Source: Burkholderiales bacterium (GTDB lineage: Bacteria; Pseudomonadota; Gammaproteobacteria; Burkholderiales; Nitrosomonadaceae). Taken from it: a stretch of 64,000 bases of DNA. Location: contig JACKLU010000007.1 in NCBI GenBank assembly GCA_024235735.1, forward strand, positions 1 to 64,000, read 5' to 3'. The translations under genes and the position numbers were made by a program. The notes under the pieces are model-generated. The model ran no database searches. It saw only the letters and a list, made by a program, of their open reading frames with translations, and was not told the DNA's origin. Of the stretch, positions 46,969-55,765 are shown in pieces. Numbering within the stretch: the stretch's first letter is position 1; every line of letters begins with the position of its first letter.

Positions 46969-48257
46969 GTTTTCCGCGTTACGAGCGCTATAAAGACAGT
47001 GATGTGGCATGGTTGGGCGAGGTGCCGGAGCATTGGAGAATCTACCCACTAAAACATATTGTTTCTACCCCCATTACAGATGGTCCACATGAAACACCTA
47101 ATTTTCTTGATGAGGGTATTCCGTTTGTTTCGGCAGAGGCTGTTGCTTCAGGCAGTATAAATTTTAAAAAAATCCGTGGATTTATATCAGAAGCAGACCA
47201 CACAAGATACTCTCAAAAGTATCGCCCTCAAATTGGTGATATCTATATGGTCAAATCAGGAGCAACTACAGGTATTACAGCAATTGTAGAAACAATTGAT
47301 GATTTTAATATTTGGTCACCGCTGGCCGCAATTAGGTGCGGTAACTTGGCAACACCCCGTTTTATTCTTAATTTCATGCGTTCAAGGAATTTTCAGGAGG
47401 CTGTTACCTTGAATTGGAGTTTCGGGACACAGCAAAATATCGGTATGGGAGTTATTGAGAATCTCGTCGTCACTTTGCCGCCGGTTGAGGAACAACAAAC
47501 TATTTCTACCTTCCTCGACCGCGAAACCGCCAAAATCGATGAACTGATTGCCGAGCAGCAACGGTTCATCGAACTGCTGAAAGAAAAACGGCAGGCGGTT
47601 ATTTCTCATGCGGTGACCAAAGGGCTGAATCCTGATGCGCCGATGAAGGATTCCGGCATTGAATGGCTGGGCGAAGTACCAGTGCATTGGATAGTAGGTC
47701 CGGTTAAGTATTTCTTTACCATCCTTGATGGTTGCAGAATACCATTGAGTTCAGAAGAGCGTAGTTATAAACAAGGAAACTTTCCTTATTACGGTGCATC
47801 AGGAATTATTGATTCAATAGATGACTATATCTTTGATGAAGATTTAGTATTAGTTTCTGAAGATGGTGCCAATCTTATCAATCGTGCAACACCGATTGCA
47901 TTTGTTGCGCGTGGCCGTTATTGGGTAAATAATCACGCACACATTTTAAAGCCAGTAGATAAATATTTGGATTATTGGACACAAAGAATTGAGGCTGTTG
48001 ATCTTGTTCCTTTTATTACTGGTTCTGCTCAACCAAAGCTTACAATTGAAGCTTTAACCAATTTGGTAATTGCAGTGCCACCTAGTGAAAATGAACGAGG
48101 ACAAATAGAACAGTTTGTTGTTATGCAGAATATGCTGAGTAACAACTTGATTGCCGAAGCCCAACGCGCCATCGAGTTACTCAAGGAGCGTCGCACCACC
48201 CTGATTTCCGCCGCCGTGACGGGAAAAATCGACGTGCGCGGTCTGGTAGCGGATTAA
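46965..48257 (+). CDS. hsdS: Type I specificity subunit HsdS (system 2)
   Basis: 430 residues, normal length. I start at GTG 46965 because an ideal AAGGAGGT lies 4 nt upstream and SFPRYERYKDSDVAWLGEVP is the usual HsdS opening. Two target-recognition domains (about 20-170 and 225-375) are each followed by a conserved helix (QQTISTFLDRETAKIDELIA; RGQIEQFVVMQNMLSNNLIA). The recognition domains are AT-rich relative to the helices, as expected for exchanged specificity. It gives the HsdMS and HsdMSR complexes their target. Confidence 0.94.
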   Translation: MSFPRYERYKDSDVAWLGEVPEHWRIYPLKHIVSTPITDGPHETPNFLDEGIPFVSAEAVASGSINFKKIRGFISEADHTRYSQKYRPQIGDIYMVKSGATTGITAIVETIDDFNIWSPLAAIRCGNLATPRFILNFMRSRNFQEAVTLNWSFGTQQNIGMGVIENLVVTLPPVEEQQTISTFLDRETAKIDELIAEQQRFIELLKEKRQAVISHAVTKGLNPDAPMKDSGIEWLGEVPVHWIVGPVKYFFTILDGCRIPLSSEERSYKQGNFPYYGASGIIDSIDDYIFDEDLVLVSEDGANLINRATPIAFVARGRYWVNNHAHILKPVDKYLDYWTQRIEAVDLVPFITGSAQPKLTIEALTNLVIAVPPSENERGQIEQFVVMQNMLSNNLIAEAQRAIELLKERRTTLISAAVTGKIDVRGLVAD

Positions 48258-48318
48258 CGGGCAGTGGAATAAGCCGCAAAACGATTTCCGCCCTGAAATC
48301 CCTTTTCTATCGTCCGTA

Positions 48319-48346
48319 TTGTCATACTCAACAAAACACCTATAAT
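48319..48346 (+). promoter_or_regulatory. Promoter of the phd-vapC pair inside the hsd locus
   Basis: TTGTCA (48319-48324), a 16-bp spacer and a perfect TATAAT (48341-48346) lie 31 bp upstream of ATG 48377. The toxin-antitoxin pair, and probably hsdR behind it, can thus be expressed from their own promoter. Confidence 0.65.
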
Positions 48347-48376
48347 GGCTGAATTAGCTATTTGAAGGATTTAACC

Positions 48377-48658
48377 ATGAGAATCATGACATCTGTCGAA
48401 GCCCAGAACCATTTTGGGGAACTGATCGATGCGGCGCAACGCGAGCCGGTCACCATTACCCGGCGCGGCCGTCCGGTGGCTTATGTGGTTTCGCAGCAGG
48501 AATACGATGAGTTAACCAAGCGGTTGGCCATCAATCAAAGCCAGGTTGACATCGAAAAAGCCAAAGCGGCGGTTGCGGCTTTTCGCGGCAAAGGCAAAGG
48601 CGGCGCGGTCGAGCGGCTATTGGAAGATCGCAGGGCTGATCGCGAACGGGAAGAATGA
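48377..48658 (+). CDS. Type II antitoxin, Phd family
   Basis: 93 residues from MRIMTSVEAQNHFGELIDAA, with AAGGA 7 nt upstream. The Phd core is REPVTITRRGRPVAYVVSQQEYDEL; the basic and acidic tail ending RRADREREE would bind the toxin. It overlaps the PIN gene by 4 bp (ATGA). It is probably the autorepressor of the promoter just upstream. Confidence 0.9.
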   Translation: MRIMTSVEAQNHFGELIDAAQREPVTITRRGRPVAYVVSQQEYDELTKRLAINQSQVDIEKAKAAVAAFRGKGKGGAVERLLEDRRADREREE

Positions 48659-49047
48659 GCGGCTTCTTGCTGGATACATCTGCTTTACTGGCCCTGCGTG
48701 ATAATGAACCGGGAGCAGACCGGGTCAGTGCGCTGTTAAGCGATGGTTCGCTTTGCTATGGTTCTTTCATGACCTTGATGGAAGTGTTTTACCGGGTTTG
48801 GAAAGATGAGGGTGAAGCCGCCGGACGTGAAGCCTATGCGGACTGCCTTGCTTTACCGATGGTCTGGATTCATGAGTCCCCCGATATTCTACAACGGGCC
48901 GCCGCGATTAAAGCAACGCATCCGCTATCGGTCGCCGATGCCTGGATAGCAGCGACGGCATGGGAACTGGAAGCGACGCTGGTGCATAAAGACCCGGAAT
49001 TTGAGCATTTGCCGGAACTGCTGCAAGCGTGTTTGCCCTATAAATAA
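48655..49047 (+). CDS. vapC: PIN-domain ribonuclease toxin (VapC-like)
   Basis: 130 residues. PIN-site acids: FLLDTSALLAL (Asp about 7), MTLMEVFYRVW (Glu about 43) and HPLSVADAWIAATA (Asp about 98). Partner of the Phd antitoxin. It ends 10 bp before the hsdR start, so this pair sits within the restriction locus and would penalise its loss. Confidence 0.92.
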   Translation: MSGFLLDTSALLALRDNEPGADRVSALLSDGSLCYGSFMTLMEVFYRVWKDEGEAAGREAYADCLALPMVWIHESPDILQRAAAIKATHPLSVADAWIAATAWELEATLVHKDPEFEHLPELLQACLPYK

Positions 49048-49057
49048 AGGAGACCGG

Positions 49058-52000
49058 GTGAGCCTTCATCACGAAATCAGTTTTGAGACTGAAATATGTG
49101 ACCATCTGGCCGCGAATGGCTGGCTTTATGAACCAGGCGATGCCAAGGATTACGACCGGGCCAGCGCCTTATTCCCGGCGGATGTCGCGGCATGGGTCAA
49201 GACCACGCAACCCAACGCCTGGGAAACGCTGGAGAAGAATCACGGCGCGCAGGCGCTGGCGGTGTTGTTGCGGCGGCTGCGCGATTCGCTCGATCAGCGC
49301 GGCACACTGGATGTGCTGCGTCATGGCCTGGAAATGATCGGGTTGCGGCAACCGCTTGCATTGGCCCAGTTCAAACCGGCTCTGGCGATGAATCCCGATA
49401 TTCTGACCCGCTACGCGGCAAACCGGCTGCGGGTGGTGCGTCAGGTGCGCTATTCGTTGCATAACGAGAATGCCATCGATCTGGTGCTGTTTTTGAATGG
49501 GCTGCCGGTCGCGACGGTGGAACTGAAGAGCGATTTCACCCAATCGGTCGAGGATGCCGTCGATCAATACCGCTTTGACCGCTTGCCCCATCCCAGGGGG
49601 CATAAAGGACAAAGTGCCGCCGAGCCGTTGCTGTCTTTCCCGAATGGCGCTCTGGTGCATTTTGCCGTCAGCAGCCGGGAAGTGCGCATGACCACCCGGT
49701 TGCAAGGCGCGCACACGGTTTTCCTGCCGTTCAATCGCGGGGATCGGGGCGCGGCGGGCAATCCGCCCAACGCGCGGGGTGGCCACCGTACCGCTTACTT
49801 GTGGGAAGCCGTCTGGGCGCGGGATAGCTGGCTGGAAATTCTGGGGCGTTATCTGGTCACCCGCAAGGATGACAAAAAGCAGATCAGAAGCATTATTTTT
49901 CCGCGTTATCACCAACTGGATGCCACTCGGAAACTGTTAGCGGCAGTATTGACCGAAGGCCCCGGTGGCAAATACCTGATTCAGCATTCCGCCGGTTCCG
50001 GCAAAACCAATTCGATTGCCTGGGCGGCGCATTTTCTGGCCGATTTGCATGACGAGCATCACCGGAAACTGTTCGATACGGTGCTGGTGGTGTCGGATCG
50101 CAATGTGCTGGACAGCCAGTTGCAGGAAGCGATTTTCGATTTTGAACGCACCGCCGGGGTGGTGGCGACTATCAAAGGCGAAGGCGTCAGCAAAAGCGGC
50201 GAACTGGCGGCAGCATTGTCGAGCGGCAAGAAAATCGTGGTGTGCACCATTCAGACGTTTCCTTTCGCATTGAAGGCGGTGCAGGAACTGGCCGCAACGC
50301 AGAACAAGCGTTTTGCCGTGATTGCCGACGAAGCGCATTCATCGCAGACGGGAGAAGCCGCCGCCAAGCTCAAGGCGGTTTTGTCGGCGCAGGAACTGGA
50401 TGAACTGAATGACGGCGGCGAAATCAGCACCGAGGATGTGCTGGTTGCGCAAATGGCGGCGCGCACGGCGAATAGCGCGGATGGGGGCATCAGCTACGTG
50501 GCGTTTACCGCTACCCCCAAGGCGAAAACGCTGGAGTTGTTTGGCCGCCGTCCCCATTCTGATTTACCCGCCGGTGACGATAATCTGCCCGCACCGTTTC
50601 ATGTCTATTCGATGCGCCAGGCGATCGAGGAAGGCTTTATTTTAGACGTATTGCAGAACTACACGCCGTATAAACTGGCGTTCAAGCTGGCGCATGACGG
50701 CAGGGAATTCGACGAAAAGGAAGTGGAGCGCAGCGAAGCCCTCAAAGGCATTATGCGCTGGGTCAAGCTGCATCCCTACAATATCAGCCAGAAAGTCCAG
50801 GTGGTCGTCGAGCATTTCCGTGACACTGTCGCGCCTTTGCTGGAAGGGCGCGGCAAGGCCATGGTGGTCGTTTCCAGCCGCCTTGAAGCGGTGCGCTGGC
50901 AACTGGCCATCAACCAATATATCCGATCGCAAGGCTACAGCATCAAGACGCTGGTCGCTTTTTCGGGAGAAGTCAGCGACGCGCAATCCGGCCCCGATCC
51001 GTTCACCGAAACCAGTCACGCGCTGAATCCCGGTTTAAGAAAACGCGACATTCGCGAAGCCTTTGCCACGGACGACTATCAAATCCTGCTGGTCGCCAAT
51101 AAATTTCAAACCGGGTTTGATCAGCCGCTGCTGTGCGGCATGTATGTCGATAAGCGTCTGGCGGGCATCGCGGCGGTGCAGACGCTGTCCCGGTTGAATC
51201 GGGCGCATCCCGGCAAGGACATCACTTATGTGGTGGATTTCGTCAACGACCCGGAAGAAATTCTGCACGCCTTCAGAACCTATTACGACACCGCCGAGCT
51301 GTCGAGCGTGACCGATCCCCATCGGGTGTACGATCTGCGCATGAAACTGGATGCGGCGGGTTATTACGATGAGTTCGAGGTGAATCGCGTGGTCGAAGTC
51401 GAATTCAATCCGCAATCCCGGCAAAGCGATCTGGCGGCGGCTTTGGAGCCGGTGGTATCCCGGCTTTTGCATCACTACAAGGCTGCGCAGGAAAAGCTGA
51501 AAATTGCCAGGACAAAAGATGATGTCAAAGCTGTTGACGCAGCGCAAAACGAACTCAATGCACTGGTTTTGTTCAAGCATGACATGACGGCATACCAGCG
51601 CATGTATGCATTTCTGTCGCAGATATTCGATTACGGCAATACCGCCATCGAGAAACGTTTTATCTTCTACAAGCGCCTGTTGCCGCTGCTGGAATTTGGA
51701 CGCGAGCGGGAAGGTATCGATCTCTCGAAAGTGATACTCACCCACCATACGCTGAAGCATCAGGGCAAAAGAACGCTGTCGCTCAATCATGGCGAGTATC
51801 CCAAACTGACACCGCTCAGCGCCTCGGGCAGCGGTTCGGTGCAGGAAAAAGAAAAAGCGTATCTCTACGAGATTATTGCCAAAGTGAATAATCTGTTCGA
51901 CGGCGATGTTACCGAAAGCGACCGGTTGATCTACGTGAATAATGTCATCAAGGGAAAACTGCTGGAATCAACCATCCTGGTTCAGCAGGCGGCGAATAAT

Positions 52001-52201
52001 TCCAAGGAACAGTTTGCAAATTCGCCCGATCTGTCGGAAGAACTCATGAATGCCATCATGGACGCCCTGGCGGCGCACAGCACCATGAGCAAACAGGCGC
52101 TCGATTCGGAACGGGTACGGAATGGCTTAAAGGAAACACTGCTTGGGCCGGGGCGGCTTTATGAAGCCTTGCGGGCGCGTTCCGGGTTACAACAGCTTTA
52201 G
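49058..52201 (+). CDS. hsdR: Type I restriction endonuclease HsdR (system 2)
   Basis: 1047 residues from GTG 49058 (AAGGAG about 7 nt upstream). The nuclease domain near 135-160 contains DLVLFLNGLPVATVELKSD (PD-ExK type Glu-Leu-Lys). The motor has Walker A HSAGSGKTNS (about 309), the DEAH box VIADEAHSSQ (about 423), motif III AFTATP and motif VI in QTLSRLNRAHPGK. It cuts DNA after ATP-driven translocation by the HsdMSR complex. The stop TAG is part of the 4-bp target duplication of a family A repeat that follows directly. Confidence 0.95.
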   Translation: MSLHHEISFETEICDHLAANGWLYEPGDAKDYDRASALFPADVAAWVKTTQPNAWETLEKNHGAQALAVLLRRLRDSLDQRGTLDVLRHGLEMIGLRQPLALAQFKPALAMNPDILTRYAANRLRVVRQVRYSLHNENAIDLVLFLNGLPVATVELKSDFTQSVEDAVDQYRFDRLPHPRGHKGQSAAEPLLSFPNGALVHFAVSSREVRMTTRLQGAHTVFLPFNRGDRGAAGNPPNARGGHRTAYLWEAVWARDSWLEILGRYLVTRKDDKKQIRSIIFPRYHQLDATRKLLAAVLTEGPGGKYLIQHSAGSGKTNSIAWAAHFLADLHDEHHRKLFDTVLVVSDRNVLDSQLQEAIFDFERTAGVVATIKGEGVSKSGELAAALSSGKKIVVCTIQTFPFALKAVQELAATQNKRFAVIADEAHSSQTGEAAAKLKAVLSAQELDELNDGGEISTEDVLVAQMAARTANSADGGISYVAFTATPKAKTLELFGRRPHSDLPAGDDNLPAPFHVYSMRQAIEEGFILDVLQNYTPYKLAFKLAHDGREFDEKEVERSEALKGIMRWVKLHPYNISQKVQVVVEHFRDTVAPLLEGRGKAMVVVSSRLEAVRWQLAINQYIRSQGYSIKTLVAFSGEVSDAQSGPDPFTETSHALNPGLRKRDIREAFATDDYQILLVANKFQTGFDQPLLCGMYVDKRLAGIAAVQTLSRLNRAHPGKDITYVVDFVNDPEEILHAFRTYYDTAELSSVTDPHRVYDLRMKLDAAGYYDEFEVNRVVEVEFNPQSRQSDLAAALEPVVSRLLHHYKAAQEKLKIARTKDDVKAVDAAQNELNALVLFKHDMTAYQRMYAFLSQIFDYGNTAIEKRFIFYKRLLPLLEFGREREGIDLSKVILTHHTLKHQGKRTLSLNHGEYPKLTPLSASGSGSVQEKEKAYLYEIIAKVNNLFDGDVTESDRLIYVNNVIKGKLLESTILVQQAANNSKEQFANSPDLSEELMNAIMDALAAHSTMSKQALDSERVRNGLKETLLGPGRLYEALRARSGLQQL

Positions 52202-52343
52202 CGAGACCTTTGCACGGCTACTGCGCGGCACGATAATTGCGTTAAAAATTTGCGAAAAATGATCATTTACACCGTGTAAACTCCGCTTTTTCGCAAATTT
52301 TTGCCTTATTCTCGTACCGCTCATGACGCCGTGTAAAGGTCTC
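52202..52343. repeat. MITE-like palindromic element, family A, copy 2
   Basis: A 142-bp near copy of 770-910 with the same inverted ends (one mismatch in the right arm, GTGTAAAGG). It is flanked by TTAG at 52198-52201 and 52344-52347, the left copy including the TAG stop of hsdR. Insertion thus happened at the stop codon without altering the protein. Confidence 0.85.
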
Positions 52344-52572
52344 TTAGTGTGAAGTTGACGGTAGGCCGGTTTACCGCCGAGACCGCCGAGGAACATGCGG
52401 TTTGGCTTGACCAAGCATGTTCCAGCTGATCTTTACCGAACAGTACAAGCGCAAGGAAATCAGATTCCTAAATGATATGTAATAAGATATTTTCAATGCG
52501 CAACAAAGTGTTGCACACAATACATGAATCTTTTGAGGCGCTTGCTCGATAAAAATCAACATGCGATTAATT

Positions 52573-52591
52573 CCCCTAATAGGGGTATAAT
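52573..52591 (+). promoter_or_regulatory. mqsRA -10 box with overlapping palindrome
   Basis: The palindrome CCCCTA-A-TAGGGG (52573-52585) abuts a perfect TATAAT (52586-52591), 6 bp before the mqsR ATG. No good -35 is visible. MqsA represses its own operon by binding a palindrome at the promoter, so this is a candidate operator. The sequence differs from the E. coli AACCT...AGGTT site. Confidence 0.5.
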
Positions 52592-52597
52592 CTGCGC

Positions 52598-52894
52598 ATG
52601 GAAAAACGTATTCCACACTATCTATTGTCTGAAATTCATGCCCAGATGCTAACGGAGCAGGATATGAATCTCACAGCCACAGCGCTTGCTGGAATACGTG
52701 CAGTTGGTATGTCGCAAGCAGATGCTTTATCGGTTATCAAAAAGCTGGCACGGAAGAATTTTTATAAGAGCATGACTACACATGGCGATAACCGCATTTG
52801 GCAAGATGTCTATCACAGTAACTGGAAGGGAATTGAATTCCAGCGCCATGAGGAATATTTTGTGATCTCATTTAAGGAGAGAGACGGTGAGTAA
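52598..52894 (+). CDS. mqsR: MqsR-type mRNA interferase toxin
   Basis: 98 residues, the family length. MEKRIPHYLLSEI at the start and NFYKSMTTHGDNRIWQDVYH in the core match E. coli MqsR, including the Lys and Gln of the active site; IEFQRHEEYFVISFKE closes the fold. MqsR cuts mRNA, mostly at GCU. The toxin gene precedes the antitoxin gene, as usual for this pair. Confidence 0.93.
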   Translation: MEKRIPHYLLSEIHAQMLTEQDMNLTATALAGIRAVGMSQADALSVIKKLARKNFYKSMTTHGDNRIWQDVYHSNWKGIEFQRHEEYFVISFKERDGE

Positions 52895-53285
52895 ATGGAA
52901 TGGCAAGGCTTGTCATTTATGTGGCCTTGGAACACTGCATGATGGCAAAAAAACTACGAATCAGTATTACCGGGAGCATTGCTATACAACTGAGATTAGT
53001 GGAGCATTCTGTGATTACTGCGGAGATGGCGTGATCGATTTTGATCCTGCCGAGGAGGAAAGATGGTTGTCATTTCGCAGACAAGTTGATGCCGATGAAG
53101 CTGCAGAGCTGTTTCGTATCAGAAAGAAACTAAAATTGTCGCAGGCAAAAGCCGCTCGCTTAGCGGGCGGTGGAAAGAATGCATTTTCCCGTTATGAGCG
53201 GGGGCAAGCAAAACCGGTTGCCGCCGTTATTAACTTATTCAAATTGTTGGACAAGCATCCTGAATTGATTAAGGAACTGCAGTAA
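52887..53285 (+). CDS. mqsA: MqsA antitoxin
   Basis: 132 residues from GTG 52887 with AAGGAG 7 nt upstream; overlaps mqsR by 8 bp. The N-terminal zinc domain has CHLCG and CDYCG; the C-terminal helix-turn-helix contains RKKLKLSQAKAARLAGGG and NAFSRYERGQAKP. MqsA neutralises MqsR and represses the operon. Confidence 0.94.
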   Translation: MSKWNGKACHLCGLGTLHDGKKTTNQYYREHCYTTEISGAFCDYCGDGVIDFDPAEEERWLSFRRQVDADEAAELFRIRKKLKLSQAKAARLAGGGKNAFSRYERGQAKPVAAVINLFKLLDKHPELIKELQ

Positions 53286-53286
53286 G

Positions 53287-53478
53287 CGCGATTCACTGCG
53301 TTCCTTCCTGACCGAAACCACCAGCAATACCGCCACCACGCCGAACGTCATCGTGTTCGGCAGCGGCCATGGCCACGTCACCATCGCGCAAATGGTACGA
53401 GAAGGACTGGCGTTGAATCTTATTGGCGTGGTAGTGATCACGCCGGTGCAAACCACGCCAGTTTCTGGTGCAGTTTGA
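53287..53478 (+). pseudogene. Severed 3' end of a DASS-type anion transporter gene
   Basis: Directly after mqsA a frame without start codon reads RDSLRSFLTETTSNTATTPN, VIVFGSGHGHVTIAQMVREG and [18 protein letters not shown] to a TGA at 53476-53478. The TPNxIVFGSG...TIxQMxxxGxxLNLIG pattern is the end of sodium-coupled dicarboxylate/sulfate (DASS) carriers. About nine tenths of the gene is missing. It overlaps the 3' end of cysG by 41 bp on the opposite strand. The mqsRA segment probably replaced the rest. Confidence 0.65.
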
Positions 53479-54823
53479 CGACTTCGCCGACGATGATCAG
53501 TGTCGGCGGCGCGAGGTGCGCTTCAGCAGCCAATCCGGGTAATGTCCGCAGCGTACCCGTGACGATTTTCTGCGTCAGCGTGGTGCCCTGCTGCACGATG
53601 GCGGCAGGCGTGGATTCCGGCAGGCCATGCGCGGTGAATTGTGCGCACAGCACCGGCAATCCGAGCAATCCCATATAAATGACGATCGTCTGACCAGGGC
53701 GCGCCAGCGCCGGCCAGTCGAGCTCGATGGTGTTGTTTTTCAGGTGGCCGGTGACAAAAATGCAGGACTGCGCATAATCCCGGTGCGTCAGCGGTATGCC
53801 GGCGTAGGCCGCCACGCCGGATGCGGCGGTGATGCCGGGCACGACCTGGAAGGGTATCCGGTGGCTGGACAGCGTTTCGATTTCTTCGCCGCCGCGCCCG
53901 AAAATGAACGGATCGCCGCCTTTCAGCCTGAGCACGCGCTGGCCTTCTTGCGCCAGCCGCACCAGCAGCTGGTTGATGGATTCCTGCGGCAATGTGTGCT
54001 GGTTGCGCGCCTTGCCTGCGTAGATGCGGGTTGCGTCGCGCCGCACCATGTCGAGTATCGCGGGCGATACCAGCCGGTCGTAGACCACCACATCGGCCTG
54101 CTGCATCAATCGCATGGCGCGGAAAGTCAGCAGATCGGGATTGCCCGGCCCGGCGCCGACCAGATAAACCTCGCCTTCGGGCGCGTCATCCTTTTCAGCG
54201 GCCAGCAACTGCTGTAAATGATCTTCCGCGGCCTGATCCTTTCCCGCCAGTATCAGCTCGGCGAATTTTCCCTGCAACGCTTTTTCCCAGAACAATCGCC
54301 GTCGCGCCACCTGCGTGAAATGCTGTTTGACCTGCTGGCGGAATTTTCCCGCACTGGCGGCCAGCCGCGCATAGGCATGCGGAATCCATGTTTCCAGCCG
54401 GGCGCGGATCATGCGCGCCAGCACCGGCGATGCGCCGCCGCTGGATACCGCGATGATCAGCGGGGAACGGTCGACGATGGAAGGCATGATAAACGTGCAC
54501 AGTTGCGGGTGATCGACGACATTGACCGGAATATTGCGCGCGCTGGCGAGTTCCGACACCTGCCGGTTCACCGCCATGTCACCGGTTGCGGCGATGACCA
54601 GCATGCATTGCTCCAGATGCGCGGCGGCAAATTTCTGTGCGCTGTGCCGGATTCTGTGCTGCTGCGCCAGTTCGTCCAGCGCCGGTTCCAGCGCCGGCGA
54701 TACCACATGCACCTGCGCACCGGCTTGCAGCAGCAGCGCAACTTTACGCGCAGCGACTGAACCGCCGCCGACAACCAGACAGGTTTTATTGTTGACATCC
54801 AGAAATACAGGCAGGTAATCCAT
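53438..54823 (-). CDS. cysG: Siroheme synthase CysG
   Basis: 461 residues, full trifunctional form. N-terminal dehydrogenase/ferrochelatase: [20 protein letters not shown] (about 14-33) and [21 protein letters not shown]-terminal uroporphyrinogen-III methyltransferase (about 215-455): [34 protein letters not shown] and [18 protein letters not shown]. It makes siroheme for sulfite and nitrite reductases. It lies 16 bp after the pseudopilin gene and may share its transcript. Confidence 0.96.
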   Translation of the reverse strand: MDYLPVFLDVNNKTCLVVGGGSVAARKVALLLQAGAQVHVVSPALEPALDELAQQHRIRHSAQKFAAAHLEQCMLVIAATGDMAVNRQVSELASARNIPVNVVDHPQLCTFIMPSIVDRSPLIIAVSSGGASPVLARMIRARLETWIPHAYARLAASAGKFRQQVKQHFTQVARRRLFWEKALQGKFAELILAGKDQAAEDHLQQLLAAEKDDAPEGEVYLVGAGPGNPDLLTFRAMRLMQQADVVVYDRLVSPAILDMVRRDATRIYAGKARNQHTLPQESINQLLVRLAQEGQRVLRLKGGDPFIFGRGGEEIETLSSHRIPFQVVPGITAASGVAAYAGIPLTHRDYAQSCIFVTGHLKNNTIELDWPALARPGQTIVIYMGLLGLPVLCAQFTAHGLPESTPAAIVQQGTTLTQKIVTGTLRTLPGLAAEAHLAPPTLIIVGEVVKLHQKLAWFAPA

Positions 54824-54839
54824 TGACGGCTAACCCCGA

Positions 54840-55622
54840 TCAGCGTGCGAAAGGATTCTGTCCGGTTGCCGGCGGTTGTCCGGATGATCCGCCGCCCTGA
54901 CCTCCCTGGCCGCCCAGACCGCCTTGACCGCCGAAAATATTCTGCCCGCCACCGCCTGACCTTGCCCCGCCTGCACCACCCGATCCGCCAAAAGGCGAGG
55001 CTGGCGGCGTTGCGCCGGAACCACCTTGCTGGCCTTGCTGACCGGTGGCGCCGGTTCCGGTCTGCTGCTTGAAAACAAAACGCCAGTCCTGATAGGTTTC
55101 AGCCTCGGAGAAATTCGCGTAATGCTCCGGGAATTGCGCTTTCTTGCGCGGCGTCTGCATGGACAGGCTGTACACACCCGCGATGCCCTGCGTTAGGGAA
55201 ACCGGGCTGGCGGCTGTGCTGGTATTGAGTCCCAGTCCCGCCTGACCTGCCGCGCCCTGCGTTCCGGCTTGCGGGCCGGTAGCCTGTTGTTGCGGCGGTT
55301 CTTCAATCACCAGTCCCCACTCATCGTCCCGCGTCATCGGGTCGATATAAATTTTTCGCAAATGGCGGATGGGTATAGGGCCGCGCTTATCTTCCAGCAG
55401 GTCTTCGAGTTTTTCGGGATATTGCCGGACGCCGGTAAGCGGGTTGTTGTAATAAGACATGATTGCTTTTCTGAATTGATCGCCGATGAAGAGCAGTTCC
55501 AGTTCTTTCTCCCGCTGCACTTTAATTTGCCACACTTGCCCGGTGGCGGCCAGCACGACGCCGGCCACGGTTACCGCAAACAATGCCCAGAGATAGACCA
55601 CGCCTTTTTGCGCATGCTTCAT
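54840..55622 (-). CDS. Atypical pseudopilin with Gly/Gln-rich tail
   Basis: 260 residues. The N-terminus MKHAQKGVVYLWALFAVTVA has the Gly cleavage site and hydrophobic helix of a type II secretion pseudopilin, but position +5 lacks the usual Glu. QREKELELLFIGDQFRKAI is the typical next helix; IDPMTRDDEWGL is shared with the other two pseudopilins here. From about residue 190 the tail is Gly/Gln/Pro/Ser low complexity. A family B element is inserted just before the ATG and has displaced the original GAGG ribosome-binding site. Translation may depend on the small ORF through that element. Confidence 0.8.
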   Translation of the reverse strand: MKHAQKGVVYLWALFAVTVAGVVLAATGQVWQIKVQREKELELLFIGDQFRKAIMSYYNNPLTGVRQYPEKLEDLLEDKRGPIPIRHLRKIYIDPMTRDDEWGLVIEEPPQQQATGPQAGTQGAAGQAGLGLNTSTAASPVSLTQGIAGVYSLSMQTPRKKAQFPEHYANFSEAETYQDWRFVFKQQTGTGATGQQGQQGGSGATPPASPFGGSGGAGGARSGGGGQNIFGGQGGLGGQGGQGGGSSGQPPATGQNPFAR

Positions 55623-55765
55623 GTTTTGTAACTATTCAGCCTTACAAGACGTTTGATTATTTTGTCATTTCGAGCGGCAGCGAGAAATCCTGAGCGTTTA
55701 TTAATGCGTCCAAAACCCAAGATTCTTCGCGTTGCTCGGAATGACAAAGTGCGCTGAGTTACCAT
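55619..55765 (-). CDS. 48-codon ORF through the family B element, coupled to the pseudopilin
   Basis: The original pseudopilin ATG (now at 55763-55765, with GAGG 8 nt upstream) reads into the inserted element: MVTQRTLSFRATRRILGFGR and on for 48 codons without a stop. It ends at a TGA (55619-55621) that overlaps the present pseudopilin ATG (ATGA). The peptide itself is not conserved protein sequence. Its value would be to bring ribosomes to the displaced start. This is directly readable; actual use is inference. Confidence 0.4.
   Translation of the reverse strand: MVTQRTLSFRATRRILGFGRINKRSGFLAAARNDKIIKRLVRLNSYKT
55628..55762. repeat. MITE-like palindromic element, family B, copy 3
   Basis: A 135-bp copy in inverse orientation to the other two, with ends GTAACTATTCAGC and GCTGAGTTAC. 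It is flanked by a perfect 8-bp duplication, CATGTTTT (55620-55627 and 55763-55770), which includes the start codon of the minus-strand pseudopilin gene, so ATG is present on both sides. It is slightly shorter than the other copies. Confidence 0.9.
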
